Made by a program: the position numbers and the translations under genes. From positions 1-7,235 of the forward strand of contig CAAGDZ010000167.1 of NCBI GenBank assembly GCA_900768735.1: a DNA stretch of 7,235 nucleotides, in the 5' to 3' direction. This DNA comes from Oscillospiraceae bacterium. Lineage in GTDB: Bacteria > Bacillota > Clostridia > Oscillospirales > Ruminococcaceae. Every line of letters begins with the position of its first letter. Position 1 is the first letter of the stretch. The notes beneath the pieces are model-generated. The model ran no database searches, was not told the origin of the DNA, and worked only from the letters and a program-made list of their open reading frames with translations. Of the stretch, positions 1-5,888 are shown in pieces.

Positions 1-10
1 TCGACAAGCT

Positions 11-50
11 GAGCCGCTCCGCGAAAACCGCGGGGCGGCTTGTTATTGCC
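11..50 (+). terminator. Rho-independent terminator-like hairpin of an upstream unit
   Basis: Positions 11-23 pair with 29-41 in a GC-rich 13-bp stem with two G-U wobbles and a 5-nt loop (AAAAC). A modestly T-rich flank (TGTTATT) follows on the + strand. The other strand has no T-rich flank, so it most likely ends a + strand gene lying left of the window. The T-run is broken, so termination efficiency is uncertain. Confidence 0.55.
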
Positions 51-100
51 GAATATTAAACATCGTCATGCAGATAATAACCATATACTAAATGCACAGA

Positions 101-106
101 AAAGGA
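101..106 (+). promoter_or_regulatory. Ribosome binding site that sets the yeiH-like start
   Basis: AAAGGA lies 9 nt before the ATG at 116. The alternative in-frame ATG at 92 is preceded by AT-rich sequence without any purine-rich site, and this RBS would fall inside its coding region. The site therefore favours 116 as the true start. Confidence 0.7.
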
Positions 107-115
107 CTGTTTTGC

Positions 116-1153
116 ATGACAAAAATCAAATCTTGGATAAAGGACAAATGGCTCGGCATACTGCTATGCCTTATAATAGCTATACCCTGTCACTTTTTAG
201 GCGAGCTTCTGCCGGTGGTCGGCGCGCCTGTCTTTGCGATAATCTTCGGCATGATAATCACATTGTTTATAAAGAAAAAAGAGCCGATAAAGGGCGGCGT
301 GACCTTCACCTCAAAAAAAATACTCCAATATGCGGTTATACTGCTCGGCTTCGGCATGAACCTTGCTACAGTCGCAAAAACAGGCGTGCAGAGCCTGCCC
401 GTCATACTCTCCACTATCGCGGTGTCGCTTGTCGTGGTGTTCCTGCTTTGCAGGCTGCTTAAAATACCGGGCAAAATCTCCACGCTTGTAGGCGTCGGCT
501 CGTCTATCTGCGGCGGCTCGGCAATTGCCGCTACAGCGCCGGTAATAGATGCTGACGATGAGGAAATAGCGCAGTCAATCTCGGTAATATTCTTATTCAA
601 CATAATAGCGGCGCTGATTTTCCCGACCCTCGGCGGTCTGCTGGGCATGAGTGACGAAGGCTTTGCGCTGTTCGCGGGCACAGCGGTAAACGACACCTCG
701 TCGGTTACCGCCTGCGCCTCGGCGTGGGACGGAATACACGGCAGCAACACGCTTGACGGCGCGACAGTGGTAAAGCTTACCCGCACGCTTGCGATTATCC
801 CGATAACATTGGTGCTGGCGTTTGTCCGCACCGTAAAGGAGAAAAAGGCGGGAAAGTCGGGCGGCAAGGGATTCAGCATTAAAAGGATTTTCCCTTTTTT
901 TATTCTGTTTTTCATCGCGGCGTCGGTTATTACTACAATAGCAGTTTCTTGCGGGGTTGACGCGTCTGTATTCGCACCGCTGAAGTCACTCAGCAAGTTT
1001 TTCATAGTTATGGCTATGGCGGCTATTGGACTTAATACAAATATAGTAAAGCTGATTAAGACAGGCGGAAAGCCGATACTGATGGGCTTTACCTGCTGGG
1101 TGGCTATTACGCTTACGAGTTTAGGTGTACAAAATCTTATCGGGGTAATCTGA
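116..1153 (+). CDS. yeiH: YeiH/UPF0324-family putative sulfate exporter
   Basis: A 345-aa polytopic inner-membrane protein of the conserved YeiH family (Pfam Cons_hypoth698), annotated by homology as a putative sulfate exporter; the substrate is not proven for most members. Seen here: many hydrophobic segments (for example residues 12-29, 36-52, 70-84, 95-112, 157-176, 223-238, 258-277 and 294-307), the family-typical block GVGSSICGGSAIAATAPVID (126-145) followed by DDEEIAQS, then GTAVNDTSSVTAC (188-200), VKLTRTL (219-225) and AIGLNTN (303-309). A Lys/Gly-rich loop (about 241-252) separates the last helices. Length is normal for the family. Start 116 is chosen over 92 because of its RBS. The gene ends in tandem stops (TGA TAA) and stands alone between two terminators, so it is probably monocistronic. 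YeiH genes often neighbour a LysR regulator (YeiE/CysB type); none is visible here. No convincing promoter was found. Family assignment is secure; substrate is inferred. Confidence 0.9.
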   Translation: MTKIKSWIKDKWLGILLCLIIAIPCHFLGELLPVVGAPVFAIIFGMIITLFIKKKEPIKGGVTFTSKKILQYAVILLGFGMNLATVAKTGVQSLPVILSTIAVSLVVVFLLCRLLKIPGKISTLVGVGSSICGGSAIAATAPVIDADDEEIAQSISVIFLFNIIAALIFPTLGGLLGMSDEGFALFAGTAVNDTSSVTACASAWDGIHGSNTLDGATVVKLTRTLAIIPITLVLAFVRTVKEKKAGKSGGKGFSIKRIFPFFILFFIAASVITTIAVSCGVDASVFAPLKSLSKFFIVMAMAAIGLNTNIVKLIKTGGKPILMGFTCWVAITLTSLGVQNLIGVI

Positions 1154-1174
1154 TAAAGGAAAAGGGCATAAAAC

Positions 1175-1216
1175 AAGACCGGTAATTCCGCGTGAGAATT
1201 ATCGGTCTTTATTCTT
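1175..1216. terminator. Bidirectional rho-independent terminator between convergent genes
   Basis: Positions 1175-1188 pair with 1196-1209 in a 14-bp stem with a single G-U wobble and a 7-nt loop. On the + strand it is followed by a T-rich tail (TTATTCTT to 1216). On the - strand the flank past 1175 reads TGTTTTAT. It lies about 20 nt past each stop codon, of yeiH (+) and aguB (-), so it can end both transcripts. Confidence 0.88.
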
Positions 1217-1227
1217 ACAGATATAAT

Positions 1228-2106
1228 TTAATGCTCCATAATCTTTCCGTACAGCTCCGGCCGCCTGTCGCGGAACACGCCCCAGCTCTGCCTGAACTCG
1301 CGGTTTTCATCAAGGTCGGTGACAGCGGATATAACCGTCTCGCTTGTCCTGTCCGCGCCCGCGATTATCTCACCCGTCACATCGGTGATAAACGACGAGC
1401 CGTAAAAGGTCAGCGACGAGCTTTGATTCTGGTTTTCGGGGGAGGGGGTTACATCCTCTCTGCCCACGCGGTTTGCCGCTATTACCGGTATGAGATTAGC
1501 CGCCGAGTGACCCTGCATGGCTCTGCGCCAATGCGGCATAGAGTCGCACTCTAAAATCGGCTCGCTTCCTATCGCGGTGGGGTAAAACAGCATATCCGCG
1601 CCCATAAGCGCCATACAGCGCGCCGCCTCGGGGAACCACTGATCCCAGCAGATACCCACGCCGATAGTGCCGAATTTTGTCTTCCATACCTTAAAGCCGG
1701 TATCTCCGGGGGTAAAATAGAACTTCTCCTGATAAAAATGGTCGTCGGGGATATGGCTCTTGCGGTAAATTCCCATAAGAGAGCCGTCTGCATCTATAAC
1801 AGCTACGCTGTTGAAAAACGTATTGCCGTACTTTTCATAAAAGCTCACGGGGATAACCGTGCCGGTTTCCTTTGCAACCTGCATAAAGCGCTTTACCGCA
1901 GGGTTGTCCTCGGTTTGCTCGGCAAGAAAATAAAAGTCATAGTTTTTCTGCTGGCAAAAATAAGGCGTTTCAAACAGCTCAGGCAGGAGTATTATATTCG
2001 CCCCGTCCGCCGCCGCGCGGCGTACCATTTCTTCCGCCCTCGCGATATTTTCCTCGCGCTCTTCGGTACAGCGCATCTGCACCGCCGCGATTTTCACTTT
2101 GCTCAT
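1228..2106 (-). CDS. aguB: N-carbamoylputrescine amidase
   Basis: A 292-aa cytoplasmic enzyme of the nitrilase/carbon-nitrogen hydrolase superfamily. It hydrolyses N-carbamoylputrescine to putrescine, CO2 and ammonia, the last step of the agmatine deiminase route to putrescine. The nitrilase catalytic triad is complete: Glu43 in LLPELFE, Lys116 in YRKSHIPD and Cys153 in GICWDQWFPE. The motifs GNTFFNS, IPDDHFYQEKFYFTPGD (119-135) and the C-terminal SWGVFRDRRPELYG (274-287) are typical of AguB rather than of nitrilases or beta-ureidopropionases. Length matches characterised AguB proteins (about 290 aa). GAAAGGA lies 7 nt before the ATG. It is the last gene of the operon, 16 nt after the aguA stop, and a strong terminator follows. 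The direct upstream neighbour, agmatine deiminase, makes its substrate, which strengthens the call. Confidence 0.95.
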   Translation of the reverse strand: MSKVKIAAVQMRCTEEREENIARAEEMVRRAAADGANIILLPELFETPYFCQQKNYDFYFLAEQTEDNPAVKRFMQVAKETGTVIPVSFYEKYGNTFFNSVAVIDADGSLMGIYRKSHIPDDHFYQEKFYFTPGDTGFKVWKTKFGTIGVGICWDQWFPEAARCMALMGADMLFYPTAIGSEPILECDSMPHWRRAMQGHSAANLIPVIAANRVGREDVTPSPENQNQSSSLTFYGSSFITDVTGEIIAGADRTSETVISAVTDLDENREFRQSWGVFRDRRPELYGKIMEH

Positions 2107-2122
2107 AGTTATTTCCTTTCAC

Positions 2123-3226
2123 CTATGCACGGGGTATCTGATGTGTTATACAATGTATGTTTCCGCCGCCTATCAGTATATCGCGCGCGTAAAGCTGGAT
2201 TACCTCGCGGGTCGGAAAAGCCTTTTCGACGATTTTCCTCGCGCGCTCGTCGCACTCTGCGTTTTCACCGCCGAAGGCGGGCATGACTACCGCGCCGTTT
2301 GCGATATAGAGATTTACATAGCTTGCGCTTAGCCGCTCATTTGTAGCTCTGGTCGGCTCGCCGAAGCACCAGTCTAGCCCCTCGACCTCTTCTTCTGTCA
2401 TGTAAACAGGCTTTGGCATCGGGAGCTTTATCACTTCTATACGGTTTCCGTCTGCATCGGTCGAGCTTTCAAGTACATCAAGACACGCTCTGCACATATT
2501 GTACTGCTCGTCGCTCTCGTCCTCGCACCATGAGAGCAGCACGGTGTGCGGCGCGCAGAACACGCAGATATTATCGACGTGCTCGTTTGTTTCGTCACCG
2601 AGTATACCGCCTGGCAGCCAGATTACTTTTTTTGCGCCGAGCCCCTCGCACAGCCGCTCTTCTATCTGCTGTTTTGTGAGCTGAGGGTTTCTGCCGCCGC
2701 TTAACAGGCACGCCTCGGTAGTAAGGATTGTACCCGTGCCGTCGGAGGATATACTGCCGCCCTCCAGCACAAAGTCGCTAAAATCGTACATATCAACGTC
2801 CAGCAAATCGCATACCTTTGCCGCTATGGCGTTGTCCTTGTCCCACGGGAAATACAGTCCGTCATAAAGACCGCCCCACGCGTTGAAGTACCAGTTTACC
2901 CCACGGATAGTTTTTCCGTCGGTGACAAACTCGGGGGAGACATCTCTCGCCCACGCGTCGTCGCTCGACATCTCGACCACCCTTATTTCGGGCGGGAGCA
3001 TTCTGCGGGCGTTGTCGTACTGTGCCGCGCTTGCAAGCACCGTCACCTTTTCGGATCTCGAGATAGCCTTTGCCACCTCGCAAAACGCCCTGCGCGCCTT
3101 TACCGCGCCGTACTGCCACGAATCCGCGCGCTCGGGGAATATGATGATACACCCCTCATGCGGGGCAAACTCCGCCGGCATATAAAATCCGTCAGCGTGC
3201 GGGGTGCTGTCCTTTATAATCTTCAT
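2123..3226 (-). CDS. aguA: Agmatine deiminase (agmatine iminohydrolase)
   Basis: A 367-aa cytoplasmic enzyme of the guanidino-group-modifying (PPAD-type) superfamily. It converts agmatine to N-carbamoylputrescine and ammonia. The expected catalytic residues are all present: Asp95 in DDAWARD (89-95), Glu155 in FVLEGGSI (152-159), His216 and Asp218 in NEHVDN, and the nucleophile Cys359 in GGGNIHCITHQIP (353-365). WYFNAWGG (112-119) and the N-terminal MPAEFAPHEG (16-25) are also family hallmarks. Length is normal. The start at 3226 sits 12 nt after the iorB stop. Its AAAGG site (3236-3240) overlaps the iorB TAA, so translation is probably coupled to iorB. Its product feeds the next gene, aguB. 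Arginine decarboxylase, which would supply agmatine, is not in the window, so agmatine may be imported or made elsewhere. Confidence 0.96.
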   Translation of the reverse strand: MKIIKDSTPHADGFYMPAEFAPHEGCIIIFPERADSWQYGAVKARRAFCEVAKAISRSEKVTVLASAAQYDNARRMLPPEIRVVEMSSDDAWARDVSPEFVTDGKTIRGVNWYFNAWGGLYDGLYFPWDKDNAIAAKVCDLLDVDMYDFSDFVLEGGSISSDGTGTILTTEACLLSGGRNPQLTKQQIEERLCEGLGAKKVIWLPGGILGDETNEHVDNICVFCAPHTVLLSWCEDESDEQYNMCRACLDVLESSTDADGNRIEVIKLPMPKPVYMTEEEVEGLDWCFGEPTRATNERLSASYVNLYIANGAVVMPAFGGENAECDERARKIVEKAFPTREVIQLYARDILIGGGNIHCITHQIPRA

Positions 3227-3238
3227 ATATCCGTACCT

Positions 3239-3817
3239 TTAAACAAGCGCTCTGCCAAGCTCAAACGCCTTTTTATTTATCTCTGTTACCTTTGCGGGTA
3301 CACATTCTACGACGGCGTTTTCCCATGCTGTTTCGTCAAAGCCGTCTAAAACCTTTGACAATACGCCCATAAGCACTACGTTTACTGCCCTTGCGCTTCC
3401 TGCCTGCTCTGCGGCGGAGAGTGCGTCAACGCTTATCACGTTTATGCCCTTGTCCTTTATTTTGTCAATAAGACCGTCGGGATATTCAGCCGCACCCGTG
3501 ATTACAGGCATGGGGCTTATTTTCTGTGTGTTTGTGATTATCGTGCCGCCGTTTTTGAGATACGAGAGCCAGCGTGCCGCCTCAAGCTGCTCAAAGCTTA
3601 CTATAATATCCGCCTGACCCTTTTCTATTACGGGGCTGTACACCTTTTCGCCGTATTTTATATAGGTTACTACCGAGCCGCCGCGCTGGGACATACCGTG
3701 AACCTCGCTCACCTTTACATCGTGTCCCGCGCCCTGTATAACGTTGCCGAGTATGCGGCTTGCAAGCAATGTGCCCTGACCGCCCACTCCGACTATCATA
3801 ATTGATTTAGTCTGCAT
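3239..3817 (-). CDS. iorB: Indolepyruvate:ferredoxin oxidoreductase, beta subunit
   Basis: A 192-aa protein formed by one pyruvate/ketoisovalerate oxidoreductase gamma-type domain, the usual size of IorB. With IorA it oxidises arylpyruvates with CoA to aryl-acetyl-CoA and CO2, passing electrons to ferredoxin. The N-terminal nucleotide/CoA-domain loop GVGGQGTLLASRIL (10-23) and the signature SEVHGMSQRGGSVVTYIKYG (37-56) are clear, as is NVVLMGVLS (146-154). The start is supported by GAAAGGA 9 nt upstream. It lies 23 nt downstream of iorA and 12 nt upstream of aguA on the same strand, so it belongs to the same operon. Having separate A and B subunits, with A carrying the TPP and ferredoxin domains, is the classic two-subunit IOR arrangement. 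Confidence 0.94.
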   Translation of the reverse strand: MQTKSIMIVGVGGQGTLLASRILGNVIQGAGHDVKVSEVHGMSQRGGSVVTYIKYGEKVYSPVIEKGQADIIVSFEQLEAARWLSYLKNGGTIITNTQKISPMPVITGAAEYPDGLIDKIKDKGINVISVDALSAAEQAGSARAVNVVLMGVLSKVLDGFDETAWENAVVECVPAKVTEINKKAFELGRALV

Positions 3818-3840
3818 ATATAACTATCCTTTCCCGCTGA

Positions 3841-5574
3841 TTATTCTTCAATAGCGCCGAATTTGCAAAGCTGACCGCAAAGTCCGCAGCCTACGCAAAG
3901 CGTCGGGTCTATCGTGACGCCGTGCTCGCCCCAGCAAAGCGCGGGACAGCCAATGCGCATACAGGACTTGCAGTTTTTGCACTTGTCGGAGTTTATCTTA
4001 AACGCGGGCTTGTGCTTTACGGTTTTCAGCAAAGCGCAGGGACGGCGCGCGATAATGACCGACGGCTCCGCCTTGTCAAGCTCCTCGCGTATGGTCTTTT
4101 CGGTTTCTTCAAGGTTATTCGGGTCAACAACTCTTACGCTGTTTATGCCTACCGCCTTTGCAAGCGCCTCTAAATCGACCGCCGCTGCGGGGTCGCCGTA
4201 TATGTTCTTTCCGTTTGCGGGGTTGTTCTGATGACCTGTCATGCCGGTTATGCTGTTGTCGAGGATAATCACGGTAGAATTGCTTCTGTTGTACGCAATA
4301 TTTATCAGTCCGGTGACACCGCTGTGGATAAAGGTGCTGTCGCCGATGACAGCTACCGCCTTGTTTTCGTACTCACCGCGTCTGCCCTTGTTAAAGCCGT
4401 GCAGACCGCTTACCGACGCGCCCATACAGACGGTGGTGTCCATCGCGGACAGCGGTGCGGCAGAGCCGAGGGTATAGCAGCCGATGTCGCCGCTTACCGT
4501 CACGCCGAGCTTTTTAAGTATGTAGAACACACCTCTGTGCGGACATCCCGCGCAGAGCACCGGAGGACGTACCGGGATAGTTTCACTAAGCTCCGTCCAG
4601 CTGTCGCCTTCACCCAGCACTACCTGTCTTATCTTGCTCTGGAAGTACTCGCCCTGAAGAGTAAACTGCTCCTTGCCGATTACGTCTATTCCTAGCTTGC
4701 GGCAATGTGTTTCAATAACATCGTCAAGCTCCTCTATTACATACAGCTTTTTCACCTTTGCGGCAAAGTCCTTTATCAGCTTTACGGGGAGCGGGTTTAC
4801 CATACCTAGCTTTAAGTAGCTCGCCTTGTCGCCGAGTGCCTCTTTTGCGTACTGATAGCAGATACCCGAGGTGATTACGCCGATCTCACCGCCGTTCATT
4901 TCCACCTTGTTTATATCCGAGGTTTCGGCGTATTCGGTGAGCACCGCCGTCCTCTGCTCAACAATGACGTGCTTTTTTATCGCGTTTGCGGGTACCATGA
5001 CATACTTCTGTATATCCTTTTTGTATTCGGGCAGAGCCTTTTCTGTCCTGTCGGCGGTTTCTACCGCAGACTGCGAATGGCTCACCCTGGTTGTCAGCCT
5101 CAAAATTACGGGTGTGTCGTATTTTTCCGAGATTTCATAAGCAAGCTTTGTGTACTCCTTGCACTCCGCAGAGTCGGAGGGCTCTAACATAGGCACCTTT
5201 GCGCCGATGGCATAATGGCGCGAGTCCTGCTCATTCTGCGAGCTGTGCATACCTGGGTCGTCCGCAACGGCAATTACAAGACCGCCGTTTACTCCGGTAT
5301 ATGACGCGGTGAACAGAGGGTCGGCCGCAACATTCAGTCCGACGTGCTTCATCGCGCAGAAGCTCCTCGCTCCTGCTATGCTTGCGCCTATGGCTACCTC
5401 GCAGGCTACCTTTTCGTTCGGCGCCCACTCACAGTACATCTCATCGGGATTGTAGGTTGACGCAAATTCGGTTATCTCGGTGCTGGGAGTGCCGGGGTAG
5501 CTTGATACAACGCTTACGCCCGCCTCGTACAGACCTCTTGCAACCGCCTGATTTCCTAACATTAACTTAGACAT
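3841..5574 (-). CDS. iorA: Indolepyruvate:ferredoxin oxidoreductase, alpha subunit
   Basis: A 577-aa TPP- and Fe-S-dependent catalytic subunit. It acts on arylpyruvates formed from Trp, Phe or Tyr by transamination. Domains in order: an N-terminal pyrimidine-binding domain (about 1-180, with SSYPGTPSTEI at 24-34 and NEKVACEVAIGAS at 53-65), a middle transketolase-C-like domain (about 230-320), a CAGCPHRG motif (341-348), a TPP-binding domain with GDIGCYTLG (362-370), GDSTF (411-415) and LDNSITGMTGHQ (438-449), and a C-terminal 2x[4Fe-4S] ferredoxin domain. The cluster cysteines are C532, C535, C538 and C543, then C560, C563, C566 and C570. The start at 5574 has GAAAGGA 8 nt upstream. The frame stays open further upstream to ATGs at 5640 and 5685, but 5685 lies upstream of the promoter -10 and 5640 has no good RBS. 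It is the first gene of the ior-agu operon. Family is certain; whether indole-, phenyl- or hydroxyphenyl-pyruvate is preferred cannot be read from sequence. Confidence 0.95.
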   Translation of the reverse strand: MSKLMLGNQAVARGLYEAGVSVVSSYPGTPSTEITEFASTYNPDEMYCEWAPNEKVACEVAIGASIAGARSFCAMKHVGLNVAADPLFTASYTGVNGGLVIAVADDPGMHSSQNEQDSRHYAIGAKVPMLEPSDSAECKEYTKLAYEISEKYDTPVILRLTTRVSHSQSAVETADRTEKALPEYKKDIQKYVMVPANAIKKHVIVEQRTAVLTEYAETSDINKVEMNGGEIGVITSGICYQYAKEALGDKASYLKLGMVNPLPVKLIKDFAAKVKKLYVIEELDDVIETHCRKLGIDVIGKEQFTLQGEYFQSKIRQVVLGEGDSWTELSETIPVRPPVLCAGCPHRGVFYILKKLGVTVSGDIGCYTLGSAAPLSAMDTTVCMGASVSGLHGFNKGRRGEYENKAVAVIGDSTFIHSGVTGLINIAYNRSNSTVIILDNSITGMTGHQNNPANGKNIYGDPAAAVDLEALAKAVGINSVRVVDPNNLEETEKTIREELDKAEPSVIIARRPCALLKTVKHKPAFKINSDKCKNCKSCMRIGCPALCWGEHGVTIDPTLCVGCGLCGQLCKFGAIEE

Positions 5575-5582
5575 TAAGATTT

Positions 5583-5589
5583 TCCTTTC
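5583..5589 (-). promoter_or_regulatory. Ribosome binding site that sets the iorA start
   Basis: GAAAGGA on the - strand ends 8 nt before the ATG at 5574. It is a near-ideal Shine-Dalgarno site and decides this start over the in-frame upstream ATGs at 5640 and 5685. It begins 7 nt after the end of the leader hairpin 5621-5597, so the hairpin could influence ribosome access. Confidence 0.85.
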
Positions 5590-5596
5590 GGCACTG

Positions 5597-5621
5597 GAGC
5601 TTATTCTCGCAGAATAAGCTC
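5597..5621 (-). promoter_or_regulatory. Perfect leader hairpin just upstream of the iorA RBS
   Basis: On the transcribed strand, GAGCTTATTCT pairs perfectly with AGAATAAGCTC (11 bp) around a GCG loop. No T-run follows, so it is not a standard terminator. It lies in the 5' untranslated leader between the promoter and the RBS and could be an RNA-level control element, an mRNA stabiliser or a protein site in DNA. Function is unknown. Confidence 0.6.
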
Positions 5622-5645
5622 TTAAAATATCATTTTTCATGCCCG

Positions 5646-5664
5646 ATTTCGCTTTGGACGAAAT
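5646..5664 (-). promoter_or_regulatory. Short promoter-proximal leader hairpin
   Basis: ATTTCG and CGAAAT form a 6-bp stem around a 7-nt loop, a few nucleotides after the predicted iorA transcription start (about 5670). It is short and could occur by chance. With the hairpin at 5597-5621 it would make a two-stem leader. Confidence 0.35.
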
Positions 5665-5676
5665 ACGATTAAATCT

Positions 5677-5705
5677 ATTATACACTAATTTTCCGCAGTT
5701 GTAAA
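5677..5705 (-). promoter_or_regulatory. Sigma-A promoter of the iorAB-aguAB operon
   Basis: On the - strand, TTTACA (5705-5700, 5 of 6 matches to the -35 consensus) is followed by a 17-bp spacer and a perfect TATAAT (5682-5677). Transcription should start near 5670, leaving a leader of about 95 nt before iorA. No other good promoter was noticed between the four genes, so all four probably share it. Confidence 0.85.
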
Positions 5706-5786
5706 GATTTTGCGGTTATTTTGACGCCGGACGTATTTTCCGCGCAAATTATGATAAAATCGCCTTTAAGTATTGCAATTCTCCGC
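5688..5786. repeat. Three copies of an ATTTTCCGC-like 9-mer in the divergent promoters
   Basis: ATTTTCCGC occurs at 5688-5696 and 5735-5743, and ATTCTCCGC (one mismatch) at 5778-5786, all in the same orientation. The first copy sits in the iorA promoter spacer, the third in the aspartate kinase promoter spacer and the second between the two -35 boxes. An inverted pair, CCGCA (5693-5697) and TGCGG (5711-5715), flanks the iorA -35 box. These are candidate operator half-sites; no regulator is identified. Confidence 0.35.
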
Positions 5787-5801
5787 CTTTTGTGATACAA
5801 T
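5773..5801 (+). promoter_or_regulatory. Extended -10 promoter of the aspartate kinase gene
   Basis: TTGCAA (5773-5778, 4 of 6 to the -35 consensus), a 17-bp spacer and TACAAT (5796-5801, 5 of 6). The spacer ends in TGA, giving an extended -10 (TGnTACAAT). The predicted start is near 5808, with a leader of about 80 nt before the ATG at 5889. Confidence 0.7.
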
Positions 5802-5888
5802 GTAAAAGAATATAGTCTGTATAAAATAAAACAGCAGAACAGACTGCAAAAACCTTAAATAAGGATGAAAGAAAGGAAATATTCTGAC

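Larger units (their letters stand above)
5575..5888. other. Divergent control region between iorA and aspartate kinase
   Basis: This 314-nt non-coding stretch holds two divergent sigma-A promoters, the iorA leader with two hairpins and an aspartate kinase leader of about 80 nt. About 67 nt separate the two -35 boxes. The region is AT-richer than the flanking genes. I do not recognise a known riboswitch: it is too short for a T-box or a lysine riboswitch on either side, and no T-box motif is apparent. A weak long-loop hairpin (5814-5820 with 5839-5845, AGTCTGT/ACAGACT) lies in the aspartate kinase leader. Confidence 0.75.

Noticed and set aside
46..89. Possible yeiH promoter elements (TTGCCG, GATAAT, TATACT)
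   Set aside because: TTGCCG is 21 bp from GATAAT, too far, and TATACT at 84-89 has no acceptable -35 box 16-18 bp upstream, so no promoter is called.
40..462. A 140-codon + strand frame overlapping the start of the yeiH-like gene
   Set aside because: Its composition is Arg/His/Cys-rich, typical of a shadow frame, and it overlaps a well-supported gene in another frame.
190..1176. A 328-codon open frame antisense to the yeiH-like gene
   Set aside because: It lies almost entirely opposite a clear membrane-protein gene, resembles no family I know and would read into the convergent terminator. The open frame is a by-product of the sense codon usage.
1738..2286. A 182-codon + strand frame across the aguB-aguA junction
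   Set aside because: It is antisense to two genes with complete catalytic motifs and its product is Arg-rich low-complexity sequence; it is a shadow frame.
5622..5633. A three-codon upstream frame (M-I-F-stop) in the iorA leader
   Set aside because: It has no ribosome binding site and such tiny frames are expected by chance in AT-rich leaders; it encodes no run of a regulatory amino acid.
5814..5845. AGTCTGT/ACAGACT stem in the aspartate kinase leader as a riboswitch
   Set aside because: It has only 7 bp around an 18-nt A-rich loop, and the leader of about 80 nt is far too short for a lysine riboswitch.
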